Position numbers and translations under genes: made by a program. DNA of 64,000 nt from Evernia prunastri (Eukaryota; Ascomycota; Lecanoromycetes; Lecanorales; Parmeliaceae). The notes under the pieces are model-generated. The model was not told the DNA's origin. It worked only from the letters and a program-made list of their open reading frames with translations, and made no database searches. Each line of letters begins with the position of its first letter. The stretch's first letter is position 1. Location: positions 372,001-436,000 of the forward strand of contig NKYR01000009.1 of the NCBI GenBank assembly GCA_003184365.1, given 5' to 3'. Below, in pieces: positions 44,503-55,744 of the stretch.

Positions 44503-44718
44503 CTACCTCTGCCCCCTTCCCCTCCTCGCCTCGCGCTCCGCCCACATGACGTTCCGCATCCGCACCCGCCGCATGTGCGCCATCTGGTCGTCCTGCATGT
44601 CCGGGAGCGCGGCGTCGCTGGCGACGAAGAAGCGCGAGACGGCCGCGCCCGTGATGACGAGGGCGCCGGCGCCCAGGATGCAGAAGAGCACGATGACGCT
44701 GGGGCCGAGGGGGGCCAT
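44503..44718 (-). CDS. Small single-span membrane protein, 71 aa
   Basis: Start at the ATG at 44718, stop at 44503. One membrane segment (SVIVLFCILGAGALVITGAAV, about residues 6-26) is followed by a cytosolic helix with QDDQMAHMRRVRMRNVMWAEREARRG. This layout (MAPLGPSV, hydrophobic helix, then a YMREVRERN-like segment) resembles a family of small uncharacterised proteins in filamentous ascomycetes. High GC with C/G third positions supports coding. No function known. Confidence 0.65.
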   Translation of the reverse strand: MAPLGPSVIVLFCILGAGALVITGAAVSRFFVASDAALPDMQDDQMAHMRRVRMRNVMWAEREARRGRGQR

Positions 44719-47315
44719 TTTCTTTTTGGGGGTGGGGCGAAGGGAGGAGGTGTAGGGAAGGTGGGAAGGGTGCGTGTGATTTGGCGGTCTGATTTGTAAT
44801 GAGTGGTGGTTTGGTGGGGGGGACTTCTGGCAGTGTGATCTGTGGTGTGAGAAGGAAAGGGTTTGTGGCCCGAGAAGGAGAGGATGGTTGGAAACGTGGT
44901 GGTTTGATGATTCGGTGATCTGGTGATTTGGCGATTTGGTGTGGTCTCGTGCTGGGGGACTTCTGGGGGTGGGACCTGTGGTATGGTATGGAGACGTCTG
45001 TGGCCGGAGAAGAGAGGACGAGTGGTAACGACGGGATCAGACCCGGGCTTTAGCGCTGTGCAAAGATGCTGACTGCTTCAGTGACAAGTCTGATGATGCA
45101 GCTTTGGAAGAGGGAGCCCTGAGAGAAAGGAAAGAAAAGAAGAAGAAGAAGACAGTGAAAGGAGCCAACATCATAAAATCCGAACACGGAGATACCCCCT
45201 GCGAGTGAAGGAACCGTCTGGCAGCAAGCCTATCACATCCCTTCCATCATTCTGTAGCGGAACGAGGATTTTCAGAACGCGTCAATGTCCCCAGGGAGGA
45301 AGAGCGGTCTACCCAATTAGGAAAGGTGTACGAAGCACGCATTTATATCTTATACATACACCACCCGGGTATCTCGGTCTGGGATCTACCATGCGTAGCT
45401 GGGAGAACTCGCGCATTTTCATTGCGTCAGAGGAGCGCACATTGGCAACATTGGGTCGACGATGGAAGTCGATAGTCGGTGCTATTTTTATCATTGGGAT
45501 GCTTTAGACGAGATACGAGGTGACGAATCGGGTTGGTGGGATTTGCATTAGTAATCATAGTAACGGAGAATGGAAAGCGACGTTGGGGGCATCGACTGAG
45601 ATTTGGCAAGTCTATCGATAGCATCATGGGTCAGGGAGTCCATAACTGGGGGTCGAGGTTGCGGTTTTGGTCGCATGTGATTGCTCCATGATATGCCCGA
45701 TATTTCCATAAGGACTTTTCTGCTCTCGCGATTCTTGCGAGGGGGCTTTGAGTCAGTGATATCGATGGTGATGCATAGTGCAACTAGGGAACTCGATAAT
45801 TGTAGCCGTAGTTGGAGTGGGGCCTTTAGTCTGTGGTTCTTGTCTGCTAGTAGATACCTGTGTTTGTAGGGTAATGTCCGCACAAGAGAGAGACTTGAAG
45901 ACTTACTACCTTTAAAACCAGAGTAGTGGTCACGGGCACGCATCACTCTCTAGAAAGAGGAGTAGGTGGCGCTAGTACAGCGGTATGCGTCTTTACTGGA
46001 CGCCGCTGTCTTTTTGGCTGGATTGTGGTCGTGGGGACTAAGGAATTAATGGTTGGCGAGGTGATGTTCTCTGATACGCCAGGACTGACGACTGGGTTGT
46101 AGTACGCTGCAGCGAAGCCTGTACACGTAGTTTAGATTGGGGTCAGCTTGGTTAGAGTCTGATACTTTTGCTGCCACAGCTGGAGTCGGTGTTCAAGGAC
46201 ATGGAGGGTAAAGCACTTGCTCATCGTGAGAAGCGAGAAATCGGGCTACAGAAGATGAAATTCGGTATCTTGATTGGTGTGCCGGTGAGTGAAAGAGTTG
46301 TATTATGGTCCAGTGATTTTGGTCGGACCGCAGGGCTGTTGTCAGGCTCTTTGAGAGTAGGCAAGTAGAGACACGTATGGTCGGGTTCGACGGAGCTCAC
46401 TCTTTGGGAGGGGCAGAGCTGGCAGCTCCGGATAAGCTTGTCTGCTGGTTATTTGCTCGTCTTACAGTTGTAAAGAGCCTCGAGCATTATGTGCTGTCGA
46501 TGGAAGCAAATAGCAGCCTCGTTCGACTTCAGCCGGAGGAGACCTTCGGCTTCTCAGACGACGTCTATATCTCAATGGATCGGGAGTACGAGATAAACAC
46601 TTCACCATATTTGGTCGGCATCAGTAACACATCCAGTTCTCCTGTTATAATTGATGTTTGTTTTCGGATCCAGGTGTTCTACGGTCATGGGTTCGCTGTC
46701 GGCAGGGACTACCCAAGCCATTTCTTCTGCACCTAAGTACATCTTTTGAGTGTGAACAGACATCCGGATATGACTGTTCGCGGACGTCTAACACCAATGA
46801 CGTTTTCAGGAGGGCGATCTATTTTTCTTGAATTGTAGGAATACCTGGCTGACTTCCACATTGGCCTGTGCAACAGCTTATGTCCTCATAAGCCGGCAGA
46901 GGACTGCTTGCTTACTGCTTTCTGTATACTTTGCAAATCCTGGTGTATTGCAGAGGGCTTGTCGTGTATTCTAGAGATCCTGTAAGTCGCATTGTACCTA
47001 CTGGAGATTGAGCTGTTCTCTTGAGATAAATCACAATTTCGATGCACAGTACCCACTAAAATTTTCCAGCCCAAGCCTAAAGAAGCAGATACGTTCGTAT
47101 CTAATACTAACCAAAAATGCAAAACACTTGTCGCTAACTTCGACTATTTCGCTAGACTCGCAAGCCTCGCCTCGCTCGCCAGTCACACAGGAGTTACGCA
47201 TACGATACTATGACTCATAACATTTCAATTGATTCCCAGCGTGATATTATATAATACAATATAGCTTGCTATGCAATTCTTGTATTCGTCGCGGAAGTGA
47301 TCACTACGCAATTGC
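44719..47315. other. Intergenic, no supported gene
   Basis: About 2.6 kb. Plus-strand frames at 46168-46740 (including VYISMDREYEINTSPYLVG) might be a decayed gene but have no clear splice pattern or family. A hairpin followed by a T-run is at 45977-46014 (listed separately). Confidence 0.4.
45977..46014 (+). other. Hairpin followed by a T-run
   Basis: The arms acagcgg..gcgtc and gacgccgctgt pair around the loop tttactg, and ctttttgg follows. This could be a chance palindrome or the end of a small RNA transcript; no RNA family is recognised. Confidence 0.3.
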
Positions 47316-48990
47316 ATGCCCACAATGGGGGATATATCTAACGAGGCGGTGCTCACGCTGTCTGGGCGAGGGTACTCCTACGCGACAGGGTCAAGGAAAA
47401 CCCTTGAGAATGTTATCAACAATTTGTGGGATCCAAAAGACAATCCTGATGGATTCGTCAGTCTGGGAGTGGCAGAAAACGTGAAGCCTGACCATAGATT
47501 AAATATGCATTTGTGTGGCTAACGTACCGTATACAGGCATTGATGCACGAAGAAATGACAAGCTATATGAAAGACGCTGTGTGTTCAATGTTGGAAGTGT
47601 CGGCAACAGTCTATATCGCTGACTCTTGGCCATGAAGATCCAAACTCTGCAGACGCACGCTCTCACCTATGGCGATAGCTTTTACGGCAGCAAGCGCCTA
47701 TGCTCTGCCATTGCCCAATTCATGAACCGCCATCTTCGTCCTCATCAGCCTATCAAACAGGAACATGTCGTGGCAACTGCTGGTCTGACGAATTCTCTCG
47801 AACAAATGGCTTACACACTTGGAGATCCCGGCGACGGCTTTCTAATCGGGAGACCGTACTATACGTCTTTGCCGAGCGACTTCGGCTCGAGGGCTGGGTA
47901 AGAAGAGCGATTTCCGATGACGAGTGGGTTGATGTTATTGATGAATCGGTAGAGTCAAATCAATTGGCGTTGCCTTTGGCGACGTTGATCCGTTCAGCAT
48001 AGATGCGATAGGGAAGTACGAGGAGGCTCTAATCCAAGCACAGAAGGATGGCATTCCCACGAAGGCTCTGTTTCTTTGCTCGCCGCACAACCCATTAGGT
48101 GAATAATGGTCCATGAAAGTCTTTCTATAACCGATCTAACAATCTCCAAGGTCGCTGCTACCCCAGAGAGGTCCTTGTCGGACTCATGAAATTCTGTCAA
48201 CGACACAAGATCCATTTGATTAGCGATGAAATCTACGCGCTTTCGGTCTGGCAGAACCCTGAGGTCCCTGATGCCGTGACCTTTGAGTCTGTGCTCTCCA
48301 TTGATACTGCCGGAATTATAGACCCTAATTTGGTTCATGTATTGTGGGGAATGAGCAAGGTCCGTCAGATAATCCAGTAGGCGAGAGCCTGACAATAACA
48401 TTCCAGGACTTCGGAGCCAACGGCCTTCGAATCGGCTGCATCATCAGCCAACACAACACCTCACTCCTCGACGCCGTCAAAGCAAACTCGTACGCCGCCT
48501 CATCATCCCTTTCTCCCTTCCCCCCTCCACGCCACACTAACAGCCTCGTCTGACGCACAGCAGTCTCATGACGTACCCCCCTTCAATCTCCGACCACATA
48601 ACCGCCACCCTCCTCGAAGACACCGCCTGGGCAGAAACCTACATCCGCACCAACCAGCGGCGCCTCGCCGACAACTACGCCTTCGCCGCCTCCTTCCTCC
48701 GCGAGCACAACATCCCCTACTCCCCCCGCGTCAACGCCGCCTTCTTCCTCTGGATCGATCTGAAACCCCTCTTCTTTTCCACCGTCGCCACGGAGGAGGA
48801 CCGCGGGAGGTGGGGGAAGGAGTTGTCCGGGGCGATCATGGCGAGACTGATGGCGCAGAAGGTGTTCCTGGCGAACGGGGCGGCGTTCGCGGGCGAGGAG
48901 CCGGGGTGGTTCCGCGTCGTGTTCTCGCAGCCGAGGAAGTATGTGGAGGAGGGGTTGGGGAGGATGATGAAGGCTTTTGCCGTGCCGTAG
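47316..48990 (+). CDS. PLP-dependent class I/II aminotransferase, ACC-synthase-like
   Basis: Pyridoxal-phosphate enzyme of fold type I. Seven exons: 47316-47480, 47537-47578, 47638-47897, 47953-48098, 48151-48359, 48407-48489 and 48561-48990, giving 444 residues. Family landmarks: GFVSLGVAEN near the N-terminus, LTYGDSFYGSKRLCSAIAQF, VVATAGLTNSLEQMAYTLGD (cofactor cradle), FLCSPHNPLG, HLISDEIYALSVW (the Asp that contacts the pyridine nitrogen), and the catalytic Lys in GMSK followed after an intron by DFGANGLRIG. Fungal relatives of 1-aminocyclopropane-1-carboxylate synthase often sit in secondary-metabolite clusters and may be C-S lyases or aminotransferases rather than true ACC synthases. 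The ATG at 47325 is an alternative start. All introns are short (47-71 bp). Confidence 0.88.
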
Positions 48991-49935
48991 GTTTGGTACG
49001 TGAATGTTTTGTGACTTTTGGAAGGATGTGAGGTTGTTGGATGTGGGTCAATTGTTGACAAAGATGTTGGATTCGATGGCTTTTTGGGGACACAATGCCA
49101 CATCTTGAGTATCAGGCCAGTCTTCCGCCTGCGCTGCTGCGTTTTTAAGACTAGGTGACATAACCATGGATTATATCCATACGCTTTCTTCCAAGGGAAC
49201 TTATCTTGTGATAATCAATATATGTAATTTAATAGTGTAAATTTCATTGTATACGGCCACAGACTGTTGAAAACTCGGCTTCCCGTCCGCTCAGCCAAAG
49301 ATAAGCCTCAGATCGGCTAATTAGTAGTTGGGTCGGTGACGACCAGCGAATACTAGCTGTTGTATATTTTTGCCTACTGTTTTCGTTTTATCTTTTCTCT
49401 TTCTTCTCCTGCGTTACCCACATTTTCCCTGTATATCTACTACAAGAATATTGATTTTCCTGCTCGGACTCTCCGCTAAGGGTTTTGCAAAAAGGAGTAT
49501 CAAGAGTTTTCCTTATAGATTTGAATCTCGATACTGACAGAGTAAGATCTGAAAGATAATGCATAGGATAGATCCTCAACTGTTTAAAGCTAAATCCGAG
49601 ATGCTTCCTATTCTGGGATTTGATGTGGACAGATTTATTTTTCCCGTCTGGCGCAGATACGATACCAAACGAGATTCGGCAGGCGCTCTGCAGGTCCAAG
49701 CCTGCCATTCTATTCGGGGATAACGTAGCTGCTGACCGTGAAAAGATACTAGACAGCAAGCTCCTTAACGCGACTTGGTATAATGCTACGATTAGACAAT
49801 GTCGCGCATTAGACCCGCAATCGCGTCACTAATTTCCTGCTTTGCTATCAAAACCTCTTATGCGCAGAGCCCCAATGAGGGACTAATGGTACGATACGCC
49901 ACAATGAAGTCCATACGGAATCCATTTAGAGTAAC
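48991..49935. other. Intergenic with LTR-like remnant
   Basis: Contains an old copia-like LTR remnant at 49265-49506 and AT-rich DNA after it up to about 49800, possibly decayed internal sequence of the same element. No intact gene. Confidence 0.5.
49265..49506. mobile_element. Decayed copia-like LTR remnant, copy 1 (242 bp)
   Basis: Starts tgttgaaaac and ends gagtatcaaga. The last 45 bases (ctcggactctccgc, gggttttgcaaaa, ggagtatcaa) match the end of a second 242-bp copy at 56367-56608, and weaker similarity continues beyond into the following 60 bases (agtaagatc). The inverted ends tgttga / tcaaca of the better copy are typical of Ty1/copia LTRs. Strong divergence fits repeat-induced point mutation. 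Confidence 0.5.
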
Positions 49936-50565
49936 TCAATGCGCAACATCTGTCAGCCTCGCAAGCGGATGTTTCGGAACCCCACCATCACCTTCACTGA
50001 ACAGGGCCTTCACCCAGTCAATCCCCTTTTCCCACCAAACATGCCTCTCAGGCCTCAACTCCGCTCGTGCCAAATCCTCCCTGTCTATCGTTCCCATCAG
50101 GATATCTAGCATTTAGGACCACCCCTCTGGCATCGGATGTCTCGAATACGTAACATTGGTCCCGCAGCGCTTACAGAATGTCCTGGTCACGCCGTCCGAT
50201 GGCTTGTAAACAGCCAGGAACGAGTCCTGGGGAGGAACGAGGACGCTGTGGGGTTGAAACACTTCCGAGGCGGGCACCCAGTTGAGATTTCCATCCTGGT
50301 CAGGTGGTTCGAGGCGCGTTGGTCCGAGGGGTGGAAGAGGGGACGAGTGGGGAAGAAGAGCGATGCGGACGAAGGCTGTGGGGTTGCATATTCCGGCGAG
50401 GGTGAGTCCCCCGACGGCGCGTCGGCAGTCGTTGCAGTGGCAAATCACGATGAAGGGCAGGCGGACGGTTTGGTCCGAATACGGGTGGAAGGGTCGCGCC
50501 GAGTATTCGGGGATGTTGATTTGGTAGCGAATGGCTCGGCAGTTGCAGCCGCCGTGGATGGTCAT
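49936..50565 (-). pseudogene. GFA-domain (CENP-V/glutathione-dependent formaldehyde-activating) gene with in-frame stop
   Basis: Zinc-binding small enzyme-like protein. From the ATG at 50565 the frame reads GGCNCRAIRY, CHCNDCRRAVGG and FCKRCGTNVTYS, the cysteine pairs that bind zinc in the GFA/CENP-V fold, and then meets TAA at 50115-50113 right after PMPEGWS. Without a frame change it continues for 58 more codons (MLDILMGTIDREDL, ERHVWWEKGIDWVKAL) to a TGA at 49936-49938. This continuation is the usual C-terminus of fungal members, so a single nonsense codon splits the gene. The 150-residue product would keep the zinc core but lose the last helix. Alternatives are a sequencing error, stop-codon readthrough, or a recently evolved shorter protein. 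An intron that removes the stop is unlikely because no donor fits. Confidence 0.75.
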
Positions 50566-51539
50566 CGGGGCGTGGGGGAGAGGCACGGTTGCCGTGATGA
50601 ACGGAGGAACAACTCGCAGTCTCTTTTACCAGGCAACAGAGAAGGCGATGCAACAGAGCCTGTGTCCGAATTTGAGCTTCTCGACAGCTGATCTTGGATG
50701 GGAGGCGCTTTTGGAAAGCGGTCTATATGAAGCCACCGAGCGAAGCTGACTAACAGCTAGGCTGCAGACGTGCCGAGGTCTGGGCCCATCAAGGGTGGTT
50801 CGTTACAATATACGTATATACCAAACTGTCCAAAGTGGAGCGGTTCCTACTGATTGTCGATAGGAGTCTTGGCACGGAATGCGTAATGATGGCAGCACTT
50901 GATTGCCTTGCAGCAGCAGGCTGAAACGGATCCGCATGGGTCATATTTATGGCTGGTGCATGAGAGAGCTGAACCCAGGTGCTCTGCTCGTCTGTCTTTG
51001 GACTCACGACCGTTAGAGTACATATGTTGCCAATCGAGTTTTGTGAGCCAGCAATTTCACCCCAACACGGATCAGGAGGCATCCAATCCTCGAGAATCGT
51101 GCCTTTTCCGTTCTCCTTGCAGTCGGTCTCCTCGGGCAGGCATCAGCTACGCTGCTTGGTGCAGATAAGCCCAACCGGTCCTCCGTCTTCAATACATGCA
51201 CAGATATGCATACATGCGGCCATCCTCGATGGTCCCTTCGTTGTCTGGCTCACGTGTACCTAGCTACCCATGTATTTCAAAATCAAGATAACAGGGTCGC
51301 AACGTCGAATTCTTGCATGAACCCGTCGAACTGGGTGCGAGGAAGACGTAGGGATTAGGACGTAACATTGAGATAGCTACCTAGAGGGAGTGTTACAGGG
51401 TGCCTAAGGCTATCCTAGACGTGTTCTTTAAAATCTCTATACACGCACCCTTTCATCTCAGTCACTTCACCTGACCCCCAGATCCCACAACCATACATCT
51501 TCCGACACCATCCATCCCTTCGATAAACGCTCTGTCAGT
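50566..51539. other. Intergenic, no supported gene
   Basis: Upstream of the GFA gene and of the small secreted-peptide gene. Short frames only; a pyrimidine-rich leader precedes 51540. Confidence 0.45.
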
Positions 51540-51789
51540 ATGCATTTCCACGCCTCGACCATCGTAACGCTTCTACTGGCGGCAGTGCACTGCGCCTCGG
51601 GCTTGAAACATCCAGAAATCGGTCACTTCGGTCCCTATCCACGTGAGAGCGTTTTTCATCCCTCGTCTCGTCGAATCCATTGTTGACCGGGTGGAGATAG
51701 GCACGTCTGGCACTGAGAAACCTGGCTTTGGGCGGCCTGTGTCTCCGGCGCCGGCGATCGCCTCCCGCGGCTTCGGCCTTCGGGAATAA
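51540..51789 (+). CDS. Candidate small secreted peptide, 63 aa
   Basis: Not a recognised family. Exons 51540-51642 and 51701-51789 (58-bp intron with gtgaga donor and atag acceptor) give 63 residues. Residues 1-21 are a clear signal peptide (STIVTLLLAAVHCASG). The mature part is short, Gly/Pro/His-rich and cysteine-free (KHPEIGHFGPYPRTSG, then FGRPVSPAPAIASRG). If unspliced, the frame stops after 48 residues and contains a dibasic RR. It lies tail to tail with a UstYa-like oxidase gene, whose relatives modify ribosomally made peptides, but this peptide has no repeated core units, so a precursor role is only a possibility. It could also be a small effector or a chance frame. Confidence 0.4.
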
Positions 51790-52123
51790 TCCTTACTCCT
51801 GCGTCGGAGGATGAAATGGGAGGGTGTTGCGCACGAACGTGCATTCCCTGAAGCGTGCGGGTCTTGTTGGAAAGGAGGGGGGGCTGTGAGAGGATGGTGT
51901 TAATAATGGGCGAATGAAGGATGGCAGTCTCGGAATTAAATGGCTACACGAAACCAGATCAAATGCGTGCATGTGTTTAATGCTTCGCTCGTTGCGGTTC
52001 TCTGAGAATCCTTACTCGTTCAATGTTATTCATGAGTATCTTACGAGTGGTTGATACTGAAATCTCTGACGGCACAACAAGCTCCACGTTTTTGTACTTG
52101 GCAGTGGAGAACTTCCAAAGCGA

Positions 52124-53018
52124 TTAGGTAGTGGCGCTCGCCTTCTCGCCCATCTCGAAATCTCCGAAGATGTCATGGATACGCTCGTAGTAAGGCGATT
52201 TCTTGGAGCAATACCTGTATCTCAGCAAAGTATCAATGCTCTCGCTGTCGTTGATGTTCCTCCAGCATGCTGTTCGCTCCTTTGCCCACCTCTCAAGCTG
52301 ATCCCAACTTCTGCATGTCCTTTCCTGCCCCACACCGATCGCACCGGGATGATCAAAGGACGTCTTCCGAGGAGTGTCATCAGCAGCACAAATGATGTCC
52401 TGACGAAGGGCATTGAAGCAATGGAGGGTGTGGTGCAGGGGGAGGCTCAAGGGTACATTGTCCCTTAGTTCAAGCAAAGACCGGCGCATGAGCTTTAGGC
52501 AGTGGATGCCGTGATAGGCGTTGATGAAGTAGATGCTCTTGGAATCGTCCCATGGAAATGGCTGGGCTGGAGGCAGACCCATAGATGCAGCGTATCCTCT
52601 GGTCAGAGCGACGGAGCCATGATCTGAGCTGAGCGACTCCCACGCTTCGTTCGTGAGCGTCTCATTTGGGCTGTTGTAAAGACCGCCATGGTCGTCTTGC
52701 ATTATGGTATCGTAGATGAGTCCAGCTAGAGACCGGTGGCCATGCTATCAGTATGGGACCGTGGAGCTAGTGCTGTTGGTCTTGCATACCGAATGGTGAT
52801 TTGTCTGGGACTGTCCGGGTCTTCATGATGTCTCCCTGTAGATATCGAACGCCCATCAACAGATGGAGGCCCAGCGACATCACAAGGCCAGTCAAAAGCA
52901 CCAGGTTGTATTGTGGCTTATGGCGACAAGAGCGGCATTGTGTCGTAGTAGAGCCGGCCACGTTCTCACTTTGACTATTCCCATCTAGCAGGTGGTACCC
53001 TTCTGGGCTGGTCTTCAT
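52124..53018 (-). CDS. UstYa-like (DUF3328) oxidase-family protein
   Basis: Type II membrane protein of the UstYa family; members cyclise or oxidise peptides and other metabolites in ascomycete biosynthetic clusters (ustiloxin, phomopsin, cyclochlorotine). Minus-strand exons 53018-52790 and 52725-52124 give 276 residues. A short cytosolic head is followed by one membrane segment (YNLVLLTGLVMSLGLHLLMG, about residues 37-56). Both HxxHC motifs that define the family are present: AYHGIHCLKLMRRSL and HHTLHCFNALRQDIIC, the second followed by the usual D(D)TPR-like stretch. The C-terminus has CRSWDQLERWAKER. All catalytic motif residues are intact. Neighbours are a small secreted peptide candidate, a PTH11-like receptor and an ABC transporter. 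Confidence 0.9.
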
Positions 53019-54091
53019 CGTGATGCTTCACCTAGCAACGGTGCGACTTAGGAGATATGGAGCGGTCTTGAAAAAAATGGTAGATTCTGAGGTAGGGCAG
53101 CTTGAAGGCTTGGCCAGCGATACTTAAGCATGCATTTTGTCCTTTAGAATGAGATGGGATAAGTATCTGGATCATACCCCATGAAACGAGTCATAATCGT
53201 AGCCTTTGGGATATGATACGGATTCAGTTATCTTTCATCCATTGTAGAGTAAATGCCCGGTGCCTAACGACCTTAGCTGCCCCATAAAATATGGCCTGCT
53301 CAATTGGAATCGTGTCCAAACCCCGAGCTACTCCAGTTGAAATTCGATTTCGTCGCAATATCAATGTATTGATGCTTGTGGTTCAAGAGTCAAGGCTATG
53401 CTTGTCGTACCATTGGGGTACGCTATCCGGGTATCTAAATCTCCGGGGGAGAAGATCGTCAAAACGACCACCCAACCATACAACATACTGCAGAGTGAAG
53501 AGTGCGTATGGGGCCACGAGACGAATATCGTGCAGAAGCGCTCAGCTATCGCTTCCAGCCGCAGCAACCACGTCGTCAATACTCAATATGTTGTACCCTG
53601 CGACGATGTAATTGTATAGCTTTCTTCGGGCTATTGGGGACATGTCAATGGCTGTGAGAGATTTTCTCTTCCATGCAAATGCAGGTCGACGGACCACGCT
53701 ACTGTAAAAGATTTCCGCCTTGAGTGCCGACTTTTTTGGTGGTACGTATCCCGACCCCCGCCCTCCACTTTTCTTATCGTGCAAGACCGGGAATGCACCT
53801 GTCTACTCTTTCTGACTGCGCCTGTTGGTGAATGGGTAGGCAGTCACTACCATCCACCCTACACCTTCAACAATGATACTATTGCTACCTATAAAGGAGG
53901 ATAGTGATGTTGGATGGATCCTCCGATGTAACCTCTGCCGTGCCTTCACTTGCTACCGTAGGCAAGATGTCCTCGACCTCCGGGGCAATTTGTCCTGTTA
54001 CATTGTGCCGCAGCGACTACTTTCTCGACCTTATAATCTTTGCATCCCGGTCCATTTCATTGCATAGCCTTCTCTGCCTCTTCTTTGGAAC
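53019..54091. other. Promoter region shared by UstYa-like and receptor genes; no supported gene
   Basis: The two flanking genes are divergent with starts about 1.07 kb apart. Short frames on both strands have no motif. A remnant gene cannot be excluded around 53.3-53.8 kb. Confidence 0.45.
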
Positions 54092-55744
54092 ATGGCCAAC
54101 GCAGACACGGCTGGCCAGAGCATATTCACGTTCAGTTATAACGATGCAAGCCAGGTGTTGTCTATCGGCACTGCGATACCAGCTGTGTGCATTGTGATCG
54201 TTGCCCTGAGATTTTTCACTCGTACTTTGCAGCATGCCACACTGGGCTTGGATGATTGGCTGAGTTTGGGCGGTCTTGTAGGTCCTGTCGAATGCGTGAA
54301 ACCGCGTTTCCAGAGCTCATGCATGTTTGGCCATAGATCACTGTCATCGGAATGGGAGCATGCCTGATCGACGGTCAGTCTCGTCTGAATACACTTGCTA
54401 TAACAACGATGCTGACAGCAATCCTTAGGTGTCGTTAAGAAGAGTTTAGGATTTCCTACTCCAGAAGGACCTGCAAGCCTCACAAGCTTCGAGCAGCTAT
54501 CATATATTGATCCAAGATCTATCCTCGCCCTTAAGGTAAAGCGTATTCATCCTTGAGAGCCCTTCCCAGTCTGGCCCTGGCTCATTGATCATCCTAGCTT
54601 CAATTCGCTTTCCAGCTCATCATGATGCTGTCTAACGGCTTCATCAAACTCAGCATCATTGCATTCTACCGTCGAATTTTCGTGACTCGCAAGAACTCCG
54701 CTTTTGACATAGTCACCAAGACCTTGGCCTTAGTGATATTTCTGTGGACTTTTACATTCTTGCTTATTGACATCTTCGCTTGTGGAGGTCATGTGACAGC
54801 AAACTGGGGTTCGCTCGAAGAGCAAAACAAGTACTGCGATACTATTGGCTATACCAGTCTGGAAGGCTTTGCAGTCTCAGACCTGATCATCGACATCTTT
54901 GTACTCGCTTCACCGCTACCCCTTGTGAGTACCGCTGCACCCTTCAATTTTGGCGTGATATCTAACTTCGAGCAGGTCTGGAGGCGTAGGTGTTCTTCAT
55001 CAAATTCCCCCCCCCTCTTCCCCCCCCTTGACTTCTGATCACTTTGGGGCGACAAGACATCATGAGGAGCGTCTTGCTCCCCAAACTCGTCCTACGACTC
55101 CTTGCTTAAGCTTGAGTAGTAAAAAGTGATCTATAAATTTCTTTAGTCCACATGAAGACCAGCAGGAAGTTGGGCGTGACTTGTATTCTTTTGCTTGGTG
55201 CAACGTAAGTACCAGTATTCAGACATCTTCTCTATGGTACTGATGAGGCGTTCTAGAGCCGTTGCTGCGTCCATTGCCAGACTCGTCATTTACATTGAAA
55301 TTCTTCACGCCACCGAGGCCGGTGTGGATCTGGACACAAACCGTGAGCCTCTACCCACGAGTCTGGGAGACAAGCTAAAGTGGCCGTCTAGTCTGCATTA
55401 CCGCCACACTCTGGTGGAGCATGCTGGAGGCCGGACTTTCGCTCATCGCTGCATCTTTGCCCACACTAAGCTACCTAGTCACTCCTGACTCCCTGCGTTC
55501 CGCTCTTCGAAGCGTGCGTAGCAAGGTTGCACACCACTCAATACAATCGACGGGCCGATCAGAGGACAGAATCGTCTTCAGTGGTACCGAGGAGGGCCCC
55601 TATACCGAGATCAAGACCAACAGTTCGGCTGCATCACGCACGAAGATGTCTGCATCCGATGACCCTGATTCCCACGAGCTCAATGATTTTACTCAAGGGA
55701 TATACGTCAAGCGTGAGGTGGCTGCGACTGACAGTTTGGTTTGA
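54092..55744 (+). CDS. PTH11-like seven-helix receptor (fungal rhodopsin domain)
   Basis: Integral membrane protein of the fungal 'rhodopsin domain' family related to Pth11 of Magnaporthe, thought to sense surface or chemical cues. Eight exons: 54092-54277, 54337-54373, 54429-54535, 54598-54924, 54976-54985, 55147-55204, 55257-55342 and 55392-55744, giving 387 residues. Typical features: IGTAIPAVCIVIVALRFFTR and LGLDDWLSLGGL (TM1 and loop), YIDPRSILAL, FIKLSIIAFYRRIF, a long helix VIFLWTFTFLLIDIFACGG, CDTIGYTSLEGFAVSDLIIDIFVLASPLPL, WRLHMKTSRKLGV, and LWWSMLEAGLSLIAASLPTL followed by a Ser/Thr-rich cytosolic tail. There is no CFEM domain, so it belongs to the shorter class. Exon 5 is only 10 bases long, but it is required to keep the family sequence PLVWRLHMK in frame. 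Confidence 0.85.

Noticed and set aside
45548..45946. 132-aa minus frame
   Set aside because: No motif and atypical composition, with no start context; likely chance.
46168..46740. Plus-strand frames suggesting a two- or three-exon gene
   Set aside because: I could not link them by credible splice sites and recognised no domain.
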